Shown here: positions 46,551-55,466 of the stretch, piece by piece
How the letters are laid out: each line of letters starts with the position of its first letter
How positions within the stretch are numbered: the first letter of the stretch is position 1
Assembly (NCBI RefSeq): GCF_003113895.1
Contig: NZ_BDUD01000001.1
Coordinates: 2,205,093-2,269,092, forward strand
Direction of reading: 5' to 3'
Source: Nostoc commune NIES-4072
GTDB taxonomy: Bacteria > Cyanobacteriota > Cyanobacteriia > Cyanobacteriales > Nostocaceae
Length of the DNA stretch: 64,000 nucleotides
Position numbers and translations under genes: made by a program
Notes under the pieces: model-generated
What the model was told of the DNA's origin: nothing
What the model saw: only the letters and a program-made list of their open reading frames with translations
Database searches by the model: none

Positions 46551-48260
46551 CTACTCATTAAATAAATCCAAGTCTGTGACAGCACCAATACTGCTAGAGG
46601 AAACTAACTTCGCATATTTTGCTAAGATGCCTTTTGTATAACGGGGTGGACGGGGTTGCCATTTGGCGCGGCGACGGGCTAACTCTGCATCAGAAATGTT
46701 GATTTGTAACAAGCGAACAGGTGCATCAATAGTGATGCTATCACCTTCTTCGACCAGAGCGATCGCACCACCAACGGCGGCTTCAGGAGCAACGTGTCCG
46801 ACTACCATCCCGTAAGTCCCGCCTGAAAAGCGTCCATCAGTAATTAATCCGACTGCATCACCTAAACCTGCACCAATAAGTGCTGAGGTGGGAGCCAACA
46901 TTTCCCGCATACCAGGGCCGCCTTTAGGCCCTTCGTAGCGGATGATAATTACATCACCAGCTTTAATCTTACCTGCAAGGATGGCATCTAAGCATTCTTC
47001 CTCGGAATCAAATACCCGTGCAGTACCAGTAAGACTGGGATTTTTCACCCCGCTAATTTTGGCGACTGCTCCCTCTGTAGCCAGATTCCCTTTCAGGATG
47101 GCTAAGTGACCTTGGGCATACATCGGGTTATTCCAGGGACGAATCACATCTTGATTAGTGGGTGGTTCATTGGGGACATCTGCTAAAATTTCGCCGATGG
47201 TTTTACCTGTAATGGTGATACAGTCACTGTGAAGTAATCCATGTACCAATAGCATTTTCATGACTTGGGGAATACCACCAGCTTGATGTAAATCTGTGGC
47301 GACATATCTACCACTGGGTTTTAAATCACATAAAACAGGAACACGACCACGGATAGTTTCAAAATCATCTAGATTAAGTTCTACACCAACCGCACGAGCG
47401 ATCGCTAGAAAATGTAACACGGCGTTAGTTGAACCACCCACAGCCATAATTACAGAAATAGCATTTTCTATAGATTTACGGGTGATAATTTGTCGAGGTA
47501 ACAGTTGATTACGAATTGCTTCTACTAATACCTTGGCTGATTCTTCGGTGCTATCGGCTTTTTCGTCATCTTCTGCCGCCATTGTGGAAGAATAGGGTAA
47601 ACTCATACCCATAGCTTCAAAGGCAGAGGACATAGTATTAGCTGTGTACATCCCGCCACAAGAACCAGCACCAGGACAAGCGCGGCGTTCTACTTCCATC
47701 AGTTCGGTGTCGTCAATTTTACCAGCACTGTATTCACCCACAGCCTCAAAGGAACTCACAAGAGTCAAGTTGCGACCCTGGTAATGTCCAGGTTTAATTG
47801 TTCCACCGTAAACAAAGATAGCCGGGATATTCATCCGTGCCATTGCAATCATTGCCCCTGGCATATTTTTATCACAGCCACCGATGGCAATCACACCATC
47901 CATACTCTGACCATTACAGGCTGTTTCAATAGAGTCAGCAATTACTTCTCGTGACACTAGGGAATATTTCATCCCCTCAGTTCCCATCGAAATCCCATCA
48001 CTAATAGTAATTGTGCCGAACATTTGCGGCATTGCCCCAGCTAGTTTTATTCCAGCTTCAGCTATGAGTGCTAGTTGATTAATCCCCATGTTACAGGGAG
48101 TGATGGTGCTGTAGGCATTAGCCACACCCACAATTGCTTTGTTAAAGTCTTCATCCTGAAAACCTACTGCACGCAGCATAGCCCGATTTGGCGATCGCTG
48201 CACTCCTTGTGTAACAACTTTACTTCTAAAATTCTCTGACGAAATTGTTTTTTCATCCAT
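46551..48260 (-). CDS. ilvD: Dihydroxy-acid dehydratase
   Basis: Catalyses dehydration of 2,3-dihydroxy-3-methylbutanoate (and the methylpentanoate) to the 2-oxo acid, the shared third step of valine and isoleucine synthesis, in the cytosol. The 569-residue sequence has the Fe-S ligands and metal-site motifs [11 protein letters not shown] and [17 protein letters not shown], plus [21 protein letters not shown] and GRFSGGTYG. The ATG at 48260 is preferred to a TTG six codons earlier. It is divergent from a LysR regulator with 104 bases between, a layout that suggests control by that regulator. Confidence 0.97.
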   Translation of the reverse strand: MDEKTISSENFRSKVVTQGVQRSPNRAMLRAVGFQDEDFNKAIVGVANAYSTITPCNMGINQLALIAEAGIKLAGAMPQMFGTITISDGISMGTEGMKYSLVSREVIADSIETACNGQSMDGVIAIGGCDKNMPGAMIAMARMNIPAIFVYGGTIKPGHYQGRNLTLVSSFEAVGEYSAGKIDDTELMEVERRACPGAGSCGGMYTANTMSSAFEAMGMSLPYSSTMAAEDDEKADSTEESAKVLVEAIRNQLLPRQIITRKSIENAISVIMAVGGSTNAVLHFLAIARAVGVELNLDDFETIRGRVPVLCDLKPSGRYVATDLHQAGGIPQVMKMLLVHGLLHSDCITITGKTIGEILADVPNEPPTNQDVIRPWNNPMYAQGHLAILKGNLATEGAVAKISGVKNPSLTGTARVFDSEEECLDAILAGKIKAGDVIIIRYEGPKGGPGMREMLAPTSALIGAGLGDAVGLITDGRFSGGTYGMVVGHVAPEAAVGGAIALVEEGDSITIDAPVRLLQINISDAELARRRAKWQPRPPRYTKGILAKYAKLVSSSSIGAVTDLDLFNE

Positions 48261-48364
48261 TGCTTTGGCCTTGCTCAAATCTTTGTAAGAGTATGATATG
48301 TAGACTTTTTTAAGATGTCCAATATATATTTATTGTAAATTGAGACTTATAAACTATCAAAAAT

Positions 48365-49273
48365 ATGGAACTACGACACCTGCGCTACTTTATTGCTGTA
48401 GCTGAGGAACTACATTTTACTAAAGCCGCAGAAAGGCTGCATATAGCTCAACCGCCTTTGAGCCAACAAATTCAGCAACTAGAAGCAGAACTAGGAGTAA
48501 AACTTTTTGAACGCAAAACTAAGCGACAAGTACAACTAACAGAAGCTGGTAAGGTTTTTTTACAAGAGGCTTATCAACTACTGGTGCAACTAGAAACAGC
48601 AGTGGAGCGGACTCAAAGGACTGGAAGAGGTGAAACAGGTCAACTCCGAATCGGATTTACTAGTTTGGTAATTTACGACCTATTACCCTTAATTTTGCGG
48701 CAATTTCGTGAGCAATTTATGGAAGTAGAACTAGTCTTACTAGAGTTAACTACAAGTAAACAGGAGCAAGCACTGAGAGATTCATTAATCCATGTGGGTT
48801 TTGCTCATCCACCTTTAGAAGATGACACATTATCTTATAAATGCATTCACAGCGAAACTTTAGTTGTGGCTTTGTCCTCAACTCATTCATTGGCTGAAAA
48901 AGAACACATCTGTGTACAATCACTTTTAAGTGAACCTTTGATCATGTTTCCCCGCTATCTAGCCCCAGGACTTTATGATCGCATCATGAGTCTTTTTCAG
49001 CAGGTAAATTTCAAACCTAACATTACTCAGGAGGCAATTCAAATGCAAACAATTATTGGACTAGTCTCGGCTGGAATGGGCGTGGCGATTACACCATCTT
49101 CTCTACAGAATCTTCAAAGGTCTGGTGTAGTTTATCGTCCTATTCTTGAAGAAGTACCTGTAATAGAAACTGCTGTGATCTGGCAGCAAAACAATTTAAC
49201 GCCTATTCTAGAGAATTTTTTAAAATTTACTCAAAAAGCTATTAGTAAGTTTAAAGAAATACACGACTACTAA
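48365..49273 (+). CDS. LysR-family transcriptional regulator
   Basis: A 302-residue regulator. The N-terminal winged helix-turn-helix is clear (MELRHLRYFIAVAEELHFT, AAERLHIAQPPLSQQIQ, LEAELGVKLFERKT). A periplasmic-binding-like effector domain follows from about 90 (GQLRIGFTS). The opening resembles the CatM/BenM/CbnR-type subgroup. It is divergent from ilvD, which is its most likely target. The effector is unknown. Confidence 0.93.
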   Translation: MELRHLRYFIAVAEELHFTKAAERLHIAQPPLSQQIQQLEAELGVKLFERKTKRQVQLTEAGKVFLQEAYQLLVQLETAVERTQRTGRGETGQLRIGFTSLVIYDLLPLILRQFREQFMEVELVLLELTTSKQEQALRDSLIHVGFAHPPLEDDTLSYKCIHSETLVVALSSTHSLAEKEHICVQSLLSEPLIMFPRYLAPGLYDRIMSLFQQVNFKPNITQEAIQMQTIIGLVSAGMGVAITPSSLQNLQRSGVVYRPILEEVPVIETAVIWQQNNLTPILENFLKFTQKAISKFKEIHDY

Positions 49274-49415
49274 TAGACCTCTTGGTAATATGGGATAGTT
49301 AACAATAGCGCGAGCGATCGCTAGAAGACCAAGACGTAGTAATAGATTATACCGAACAAACCGAGTAAATGATTTTTATCCTAAATTGAAAAGTTCCTCT
49401 TTTATCTTGTGAGTA

Positions 49416-49832
49416 ATGCTGCAAATTTCCAACAAAGTGATTATCCCACAGAGTGAGATTCAAATTAATGCAATTCGTTCGCAAGGAGCGGGAGGTCAAA
49501 ATGTAAATAAGGTTTCCACAGCGATTCACTTGCGCTTTGATATTGCTGCTTCATCATTACCCAATTATTATAAAGAACAGCTTTTAAAGCTGAACGATCG
49601 ACGGATCACCCAAGACGGAGTTATTGTAATAAAAGCGCAGGAACACCGAAGCCAAGAGAACAATCGAGAGTCAGCTTTGAAACGACTTCAAGAACTTATT
49701 CAAAGCGCAGTTGTAGTGACGATAAAACGCAAATCCACGAAACCAAGTCGCAGTTCTCAAAGAAAACGCCTTGACTACAAAACTAAGCGTGGACAGGTTA
49801 AGTCTAACAGAGCGGAAGTGACAGATTATTGA
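49416..49832 (+). CDS. arfB: Ribosome-rescue peptidyl-tRNA hydrolase ArfB (YaeJ type)
   Basis: 138 residues with a class I release-factor catalytic loop, SQGAGGQNVNKVSTAIHLRF; the GGQ motif hydrolyses peptidyl-tRNA on stalled ribosomes. No codon-recognition domains are present. A basic C-terminal tail (KRKSTKPSRSSQRKRLDYK) is the mRNA-channel-binding helix of this family. The length equals that of typical ArfB. It stands alone on the plus strand. Confidence 0.93.
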   Translation: MLQISNKVIIPQSEIQINAIRSQGAGGQNVNKVSTAIHLRFDIAASSLPNYYKEQLLKLNDRRITQDGVIVIKAQEHRSQENNRESALKRLQELIQSAVVVTIKRKSTKPSRSSQRKRLDYKTKRGQVKSNRAEVTDY

Positions 49833-49970
49833 TTTATAAATTAGACTTTGGCGCTCAATTGTATTGCAAAATCTTACCAGAGAACTAAGACTAATTCCTT
49901 CTATTGATTGTGGTCAATATCACTACTTAGCTGGTTAGCTTGAGAGTAGCAACTATTAAAGGTGAAAAAG

Positions 49971-50147
49971 ATGAATAAGACATTACTAACGATTTTGATG
50001 CTTGCACTCTTACTCTTATTCATCATCTCTCCCTTTGCTGCCCTTGCTAGTTTAATGATGATAGTGTTCGTTTCGGCGTTTTTCTCTATACTAGGAAACT
50101 TGTTTCAAGTAATAATTGGTGGTGATACCGATCCTAAAGCATTTTAA
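49971..50147 (+). CDS. Small hydrophobic membrane protein, unknown function
   Basis: A 58-residue peptide from the ATG at 49971, with AAAGGTG five to eight bases upstream. Two hydrophobic segments fill most of it (TLLTILMLALLLLFIISPF and SLMMIVFVSAFFSILGNLF), followed by a short polar end (GGDTDPKAF). No family is recognised. The good ribosome site and clean composition suggest a real gene. Confidence 0.6.
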   Translation: MNKTLLTILMLALLLLFIISPFAALASLMMIVFVSAFFSILGNLFQVIIGGDTDPKAF

Positions 50148-50477
50148 GTTATATCTTGCACCTGCCTATCCCACCTAAGAATAAATTTTCTTTTCTTATA
50201 GCCTACAACCCTTACTTAGAGACTTCCAAATAAAAAATGTTCCAAAACTGACGCGAAAGCTCTCTCTATTCCTCCTCTCTCTGTGTTCTCTGCGTCTCTG
50301 TGGTTCGTTTATTTTAGATAATTTATTTCTTGGAAGTCCCTTAGTCTTCAATAGATAGACTTTAGCTATAAGCCTCAGAATTCATTCTGAGGCATTCTTG
50401 GAGACTGGTAGTTCTGAGTTAAACGGTGCGTTAGGTTTAGCGCCATAACGCGCCTCTACAAGCGACAAACTTTAAGC
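50148..50477. other. Intergenic region with a MITE-like element
   Basis: The gap between the small membrane protein and the convergent GNAT gene holds the element at 50215-50344. After it comes the short hairpin GCCTCAGAATTC / GAATTCTGAGGC-like (50371-50394), which may act as a terminator. Nothing else was seen. Confidence 0.5.
50215..50344. mobile_element. MITE-like element with 15-bp imperfect terminal inverted repeats
   Basis: The left end CTTAGAGACTTCCAA (50215-50229) and right end TTGGAAGTCCCTTAG (50330-50344) are inverted repeats at 13 of 15 positions. The interior contains the block CTCTGTGTTCTCTGCGTCTC followed by TGTGGTTCGTTT. A similar block lies inside the otherwise different element at 1121-1262. 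It is non-coding. Confidence 0.7.
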
Positions 50478-50984
50478 TTAAAAATCAATTTTCATCTTAA
50501 AAGAGATGCTACCAACTCGATTGATTGTCTCACTGTCAGCAACAACTTCCCAGCCAAATCGTTTATACAAACCCACGGCTCGATTTGTCGCTCTGGTACT
50601 AAGTGATATTGATGAATAAGATGTTTTAGCTGCTGCTAACAAATGTGTGAGTAACTGCGTTCCTATGCCTTTATTTCTATGTTGAGGAAGAATGGCAATA
50701 GCTAGTTCAGGAATTTCGTCATCAACATAGCCATATCCTTGATTTTCACTTGTCAATAGACGCAGCCATGCCGCTCCTATCGGTTGATTACTACTTTCCA
50801 GAATAGCGACAAAGCCGCTATCATCTTTACGTCCCCAATCTTTAACATATTTTGCCAAATCAGGATTATTCATTGCATCCTGCACTGTCAAATTACCTTG
50901 TTCTTGCAGATGGGCTGCTTCGTAAAGCATTTGCCAAAGAAAAGGCTCATCTTGCTGTGTGAGTGGACGAATAGAATAATCCAT
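50478..50984 (-). CDS. GNAT-family N-acetyltransferase
   Basis: 168 residues of the GCN5-related fold. The acetyl-CoA-binding motif A is visible as LAIAILPQHRNKGIGTQLL (R/QxxGxG/A), with a motif B region LSTRATNRAVGLYKRFGWEV. It opens with YSIRPLTQQDEPFLWQML. The substrate is unknown. ATG at 50984; the next gene upstream, a PPOX protein, has the same direction, 32 bases away, so they may be cotranscribed. Confidence 0.9.
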   Translation of the reverse strand: MDYSIRPLTQQDEPFLWQMLYEAAHLQEQGNLTVQDAMNNPDLAKYVKDWGRKDDSGFVAILESSNQPIGAAWLRLLTSENQGYGYVDDEIPELAIAILPQHRNKGIGTQLLTHLLAAAKTSYSSISLSTRATNRAVGLYKRFGWEVVADSETINRVGSISFKMKIDF

Positions 50985-51016
50985 AACTAATGCCCCAAAG
51001 TCCGCTTTTGTAAAAT

Positions 51017-51571
51017 CTAAGATAATTTACTCAGTGGTGTGGCTAAACCGTCAATGCTGACAAGATTTTTTTGCTGTTGATATTCTCGAACTCCCTCTTC
51101 GCCTTTTTTACTAGCCCAGTTTACTAAAGTCTCGCGCTCACCTTGATATTCATAAAGTGGTACGCCAAAACCACAAGAAGTCTGTACTTTTTCGATATCA
51201 GCGACGATAATTTGACGAGTTCCAGGCATCGGCACAAATAAAGAGTACAAGGAGTCCCAATCTGGAGAACTCGGTAAAATCGTCTTTCCTTGGCCGTAAA
51301 GACGCAGGATACACGCGGGTTCTTCAAAGGCGCAAAACATGAAGGTTATTCGCCCATTTTCTTCCAAATGCGCTGATGTTTCGTTACCACTGCCTGTAAG
51401 GTCTACGTAACCTACACGGTTGGGAGAGATGACACGAAAGCAGCCTAAACCTTTAGGAGAGAGGTTAACATGACCCGTAGGACTCAAGGGTGCAGAGCCA
51501 ACAAAGAAAAGGTGTTGGGCTGCAATAAAGCCTTGCTGTTCCTCAGTAATACAGTCAAAAACTTTAGCCAT
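51017..51571 (-). CDS. Pyridoxamine 5'-phosphate oxidase-family protein
   Basis: A 184-residue split-barrel flavin-type protein. Visible features are FFVGSAPLSPTGHVNLSPKG, then VGYVDLTGSGNETSAHLEENGRI split over the FMN-binding strands, and ILRLYGQGKTI. It lacks the C-terminal dimer segment of true PdxH. The substrate is unknown. ATG at 51571. It shares its strand with the GNAT gene just downstream. Confidence 0.88.
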   Translation of the reverse strand: MAKVFDCITEEQQGFIAAQHLFFVGSAPLSPTGHVNLSPKGLGCFRVISPNRVGYVDLTGSGNETSAHLEENGRITFMFCAFEEPACILRLYGQGKTILPSSPDWDSLYSLFVPMPGTRQIIVADIEKVQTSCGFGVPLYEYQGERETLVNWASKKGEEGVREYQQQKNLVSIDGLATPLSKLS

Positions 51572-51680
51572 AGACTGTCTGATATATATTTACTAATTTT
51601 CTATCTTCTCAGCCTATGCTTTAGCTAAAAATCTAGCAAGGGTAACTGCCGATGTCTAAGGGAGTGGGGGTTAAGAAGTG

Positions 51681-52205
51681 TTACCGTTTCATATACCGAC
51701 TAGCCATTTGGATGGCATCAGCGATATCGACATCACCATCGCCGTCAGCATCTAAGAAGGAATTCAATACAGAGTTACCGCCACCTTGGGGATTTTGAGC
51801 ATTTGCACCTGATTGCAAAAAATTCAGTACTAAAGGTACTGCTAAAGGCAGCAATTGTTGAATTATACCAGCATCCAATCCAGTGCGCCCGGCAGCTACC
51901 TGAGCTACCTGTTGTTGTATCTGAGGAGAAAACAGCGAATTGACGGCTTGGGGGTTAGGTGAAGTCCCAGCATATTGATTAACTAGACTTTGTGCGGCTT
52001 CATTACCATCTGTGGCTTGCTTTTGTTGTAAAGCAGAACGCACTTGACTACCGACAATTGACAAAACTGATTGGATGGTAGACGGGTTTGTGCCAGTGCG
52101 ATCGCTCATTTGCTGTACACTGTTAACAATACTTCCTAATTGACCTAAGCTGCCCTGTTGATTGGGATTAGCAACGGCACCAAGAATTTGATCGAAAAGT
52201 CCCAT
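51681..52205 (-). CDS. DUF937-type protein with a C-terminal dockerin/EF-hand-like calcium motif
   Basis: 174 residues. The N-terminal part is an Ala/Gln-rich helical DUF937-like region (MGLFDQILGAVANPNQQG, LSIVGSQVRSAL, PQIQQQVAQVAAGRTGLD). The C-terminus holds one calcium-loop-like segment, DADGDGDVDIADAI, reminiscent of half a dockerin. No signal peptide is seen. Function unknown. It is divergent from the GTPase gene at 52473. Confidence 0.75.
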   Translation of the reverse strand: MGLFDQILGAVANPNQQGSLGQLGSIVNSVQQMSDRTGTNPSTIQSVLSIVGSQVRSALQQKQATDGNEAAQSLVNQYAGTSPNPQAVNSLFSPQIQQQVAQVAAGRTGLDAGIIQQLLPLAVPLVLNFLQSGANAQNPQGGGNSVLNSFLDADGDGDVDIADAIQMASRYMKR

Positions 52206-52472
52206 AAGTTTTCTCTCTTTGTTCTGAAAAAGCTTGCCAAAACTGGCGTAATTCCACTAATAAATTAGAACACGCGAGCTTCATAGTGAACGAATAAAAT
52301 TTTAAAAGCTACTAGCTTAAGGATGATAAATCGATTAAGGTATTTTGTTAGTCAAGCAGATGAGCGTTCTTGGTTGAATCAAAAGCTGCTTCTGACTACT
52401 CTGGTAAAAAACACTGAAACTATTAAAATCAGAAGCATCTGCCTACTGAATATCCACTAATTTTTCCCAGCC

Positions 52473-54026
52473 ATGCCTCTGTCACGCATAGTAACGCTGA
52501 TTGTTGGTCTGATCGTCATTTTGGGGCTAGCCCTATGGCTAATTGATTCCCTATCGCGCCTCTATTGGCAATTGTCCTATTCGCCGTTGCTAGGCAATTT
52601 GCTGCTGTTGCTGCTGATTGTCCTCATTGGGGCGTTGGTTGCCGCTTTTGTCTATTATGTATTGGTGATTCAATCTGGAGAAAAGCGATCGCGTCGCAAC
52701 CCGAAGCGAGTAACTGCGGCGCAAATTCCTGCTGGCAAATCTGATGCTGCTTCTACAACTCTCCAGGCTGTGCGCCAACAGGTAGGGCAAATTCAAGATG
52801 AAGTAGCACGCCAAGCTTTATTAAGTAAATCGCGCGAGATTGAAGCCAACTTAGCACGGGGTGAAATTCAAGTAGTGGTATTTGGTACGGGGAGCGCTGG
52901 CAAAACTTCCCTAGTTAATGCGATTATGGGACGCATGGTCGGTCAAGTAGATGCACCGATGGGTACAACTCAGGTTGGAGAAACCTATTGTCTACGGTTG
53001 AAGGGATTAGAACGCAAGATTTTAATTACGGATACGCCAGGAATTTTAGAAGCAGGGGTGGCGGGAACGGAACGCGAACAAATGGCGCGAGAACTGGCTA
53101 CAGAAGCCGATTTACTCTTGTTTGTGGTAGATAATGACTTACGGCGCTCAGAATATGAACCATTGCGGGGATTAGCAGAAATTGGCAAGCGATCGCTCTT
53201 AGTTCTCAACAAAACTGATTTATATACAGATGAAGATAAAGAATCAATCCTTGCAAGGTTGCGTCAACGGGTACGGGGATTTATTGCTACTAATGATGTG
53301 GTAGCGATCGCTGCTAATCCCCAACCTGCACAATTAGAAACTGGCGAAACCTTCCAACCGGAACCCGATATTGTTCCTTTGCTGCGGCGCACGGCTGCTG
53401 TTTTACGCGCCGAAGGTGAAGATTTGGTGGCGGATAATATTCTTTTACAATCTCTGCGATTGGGAGACGAAGCCCGAAAACTCATCGATGGCCAGCGTCG
53501 CCGTCAAGCTGACAAAATTGTAGAACGCTTTCAGTGGATTGGTGCTGGTGTGGTATCAGTTACGCCGATACCAGTGGTAGATTTGTTAGCCACAGCTGCT
53601 GTTAATGCTCAAATGGTCGTAGAAATTGGCAGAGTTTACGGCTGTGAATTGAATATGGAACGGGGACGAGAGTTAGCCCTTTCTTTAGCGAAAACTATAG
53701 CCAGTTTAGGCATTGTTAAGGGAGCGATTGAATTATTATCTACAGCTTTGCAACTCAACGTTGCTACTTTTCTTATTGGTAGAGCAATTCAAGGCGTGAC
53801 AGCAGCTTATTTAACGCGAATTGCTGGTAAAAGTTTTATTGAATATTTTCGTCATGACCAAGATTGGGGTGATGGTGGAATGACAGAAGTTGTGCAGCGA
53901 CAGTTTCAAATTAATCGCAGAGATGAGTTTATTAAGGCTTTTATTCAAGAAGCGATCGCGCGGGTAGTGAAGCCATTACAAGATAAATCTGAAGTAGTTG
54001 AACACGATGAAGAAGTCAATAGTTAA
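52473..54026 (+). CDS. Membrane-associated GTPase with DUF697 domain
   Basis: 517 residues. Two N-terminal hydrophobic helices (VTLIVGLIVILGLALWLI and LLLLLLIVLIGALVAAFVYY) anchor it. An Era-like GTPase follows with G1 GTGSAGKTS (near 138), G3 DTPG and G4 NKTD. The C-terminal half is a DUF697-like hydrophobic region (GVVSVTPIPVVDLLATAAVN). The family is common in cyanobacteria and plants, without a settled role. The start ATG is at 52473. Confidence 0.9.
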   Translation: MPLSRIVTLIVGLIVILGLALWLIDSLSRLYWQLSYSPLLGNLLLLLLIVLIGALVAAFVYYVLVIQSGEKRSRRNPKRVTAAQIPAGKSDAASTTLQAVRQQVGQIQDEVARQALLSKSREIEANLARGEIQVVVFGTGSAGKTSLVNAIMGRMVGQVDAPMGTTQVGETYCLRLKGLERKILITDTPGILEAGVAGTEREQMARELATEADLLLFVVDNDLRRSEYEPLRGLAEIGKRSLLVLNKTDLYTDEDKESILARLRQRVRGFIATNDVVAIAANPQPAQLETGETFQPEPDIVPLLRRTAAVLRAEGEDLVADNILLQSLRLGDEARKLIDGQRRRQADKIVERFQWIGAGVVSVTPIPVVDLLATAAVNAQMVVEIGRVYGCELNMERGRELALSLAKTIASLGIVKGAIELLSTALQLNVATFLIGRAIQGVTAAYLTRIAGKSFIEYFRHDQDWGDGGMTEVVQRQFQINRRDEFIKAFIQEAIARVVKPLQDKSEVVEHDEEVNS

Positions 54027-54122
54027 ACAATTTAAAATTCAATAATAAATGTGCTTACTATTATTAGGAACCCAGGAAAACAATGGATTCTTCAGTTGCT
54101 GATTAGATGTATGAAACTTGTT

Positions 54123-54151
54123 GTAGAGACGTTGCAATGTAACGTCTCTAC
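54123..54151. terminator. Hairpin between convergent genes (GTAGAGACG family)
   Basis: GTAGAGACGTT (54123-54133) pairs with AACGTCTCTAC (54141-54151) across a 7-base loop. It lies between the GTPase stop and the PEP-CTERM gene stop, where a bidirectional terminator is expected. It belongs to the interspersed hairpin family. Confidence 0.55.
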
Positions 54152-54167
54152 CAACATTCATTGTTAT

Positions 54168-54878
54168 TTAACTTTTGTTTTTTAGAGACACTTCTCGCTT
54201 GCGCTTTAGCCACCAGCCTCCAACACCAACAACCACTATCCCACCAAGGGCGCTAGGTTCTGGAACATGGGTTGAATCGGCGGTATCGACCACAAGTTTA
54301 GCAAACCCTTGATCGCCACTCTCAGAAAAAAGATATTCCTCACTAAGATCCCCTAAAAGCGCACCTCCAATTGAGAAAAAATTTCCGCTTCTAGCGTTAA
54401 TATCTGCAATGGCGTTAGAGTTGAGAGCAAAACTCAGGATTTCGTTTGGATCGCCAGAAGTAGTGACGTCAAAAGTTCCATAGTTTTTACCACTGCCCAA
54501 ATCATTATAAATAGTGTTATTGGGGCTATTATTTTTTTGACTCAACACATCAGCAGGTGTTGAAACATCAAAAAAACCTAGAGTCTCTGTTGGATTTCCT
54601 GAACCCACAAATCGTTGAATTTGCAAGGTTGCTGAAGTGACTCCTACTACATCACCAAGATCGAATTTAAAAAAGTTACGTAAATCTGTTCCACGTATAT
54701 TTCCAGTTACGTAGTTGGTATTATCGTTAGAATTAGGCCCATTCAACCCACCTTCAGCAGCCCACCAACCTTGATCTGATGCAGTCTGAGTAAAACTTGC
54801 TGCTTGGGCTGTATTAAGCGTTCCTAATCCGAACCCAACAATAGCAGACGCAATTGCTAATTTATAAAACGTTTTCAT
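54168..54878 (-). CDS. PEP-CTERM sorting-domain protein, exported
   Basis: 236 residues. It has a signal peptide (MKTFYKLAIASAIVGFGLG, cleaved after AQAAS), a beta-rich extracellular region of the DNRLRE/CBM96-like sort (FFKFDLGDVVGVTSATLQIQ), and a C-terminal PEP-CTERM signal: VPEPSALGG, a hydrophobic stretch and KRKRE. Such proteins are processed by exosortase and placed on the surface or in exopolysaccharide. No exosortase is in the window. The function of the body is unknown. Confidence 0.9.
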   Translation of the reverse strand: MKTFYKLAIASAIVGFGLGTLNTAQAASFTQTASDQGWWAAEGGLNGPNSNDNTNYVTGNIRGTDLRNFFKFDLGDVVGVTSATLQIQRFVGSGNPTETLGFFDVSTPADVLSQKNNSPNNTIYNDLGSGKNYGTFDVTTSGDPNEILSFALNSNAIADINARSGNFFSIGGALLGDLSEEYLFSESGDQGFAKLVVDTADSTHVPEPSALGGIVVVGVGGWWLKRKREVSLKNKS

Positions 54879-55466
54879 GGATATCTCTTTGAGTCAGAAC
54901 CTGTTTAGCTGAAACTCACAAATCTATTCTTTATACAATCACTGCTTGGTAAAAAATGTCGTTGCTACAGTACGCTATCAAGTTTGATTTGATCAGTTGG
55001 TAGTTGATGTTTTAGCGCTAAAGCGCCAACTATCAACAACCCATACTCCTCAATTTTTCGTTTACAGATTACTAGTAATGAAAAATTAAGTACTGGGATA
55101 GCATTCTATGACATTATTACCCTTGTATTAGATGTAACAGTAGTTACGTCCATATAGTAATTAAAAAAGTTGTGATTTTGCAATGATAAATACATAAAAT
55201 TTATACAAGCTTTACATAATCTTTATGATTTAGTGTCAATTTATGAATTAACACTAAATAAAAATAATGGTTTTGGCTATCTTTTGTGTCATTTATATTG
55301 TTAAAGAAATTAGAAATATTGTTGCTAATTTTTTTTAAATATTTAAGTAATAATACTTATTTGAATTTCAGTAATTCAGGTTTGAAATATGTATTTTTCA
55401 AGCATTCCGGAAACAGTAGGAAATGCCAGGAAAACTAAATAAAAGAACTTACTGAGTAACCAGATC
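54879..55466. other. Divergent promoter region
   Basis: 588 AT-rich bases between the PEP-CTERM gene and the divergent Ser/Thr kinase gene. No frame or known RNA was seen. A nested inverted repeat (TAGTTG ... TTTAGCGCTAAA ... CAACTA, 55001-55032) is the only clear structure and could be an operator or a small hairpin. Confidence 0.5.

Noticed and set aside
49347..49529. Minus-strand 60-codon frame over the ArfB gene
   Set aside because: It is antisense to the conserved GGQ region of arfB and has no recognisable content.
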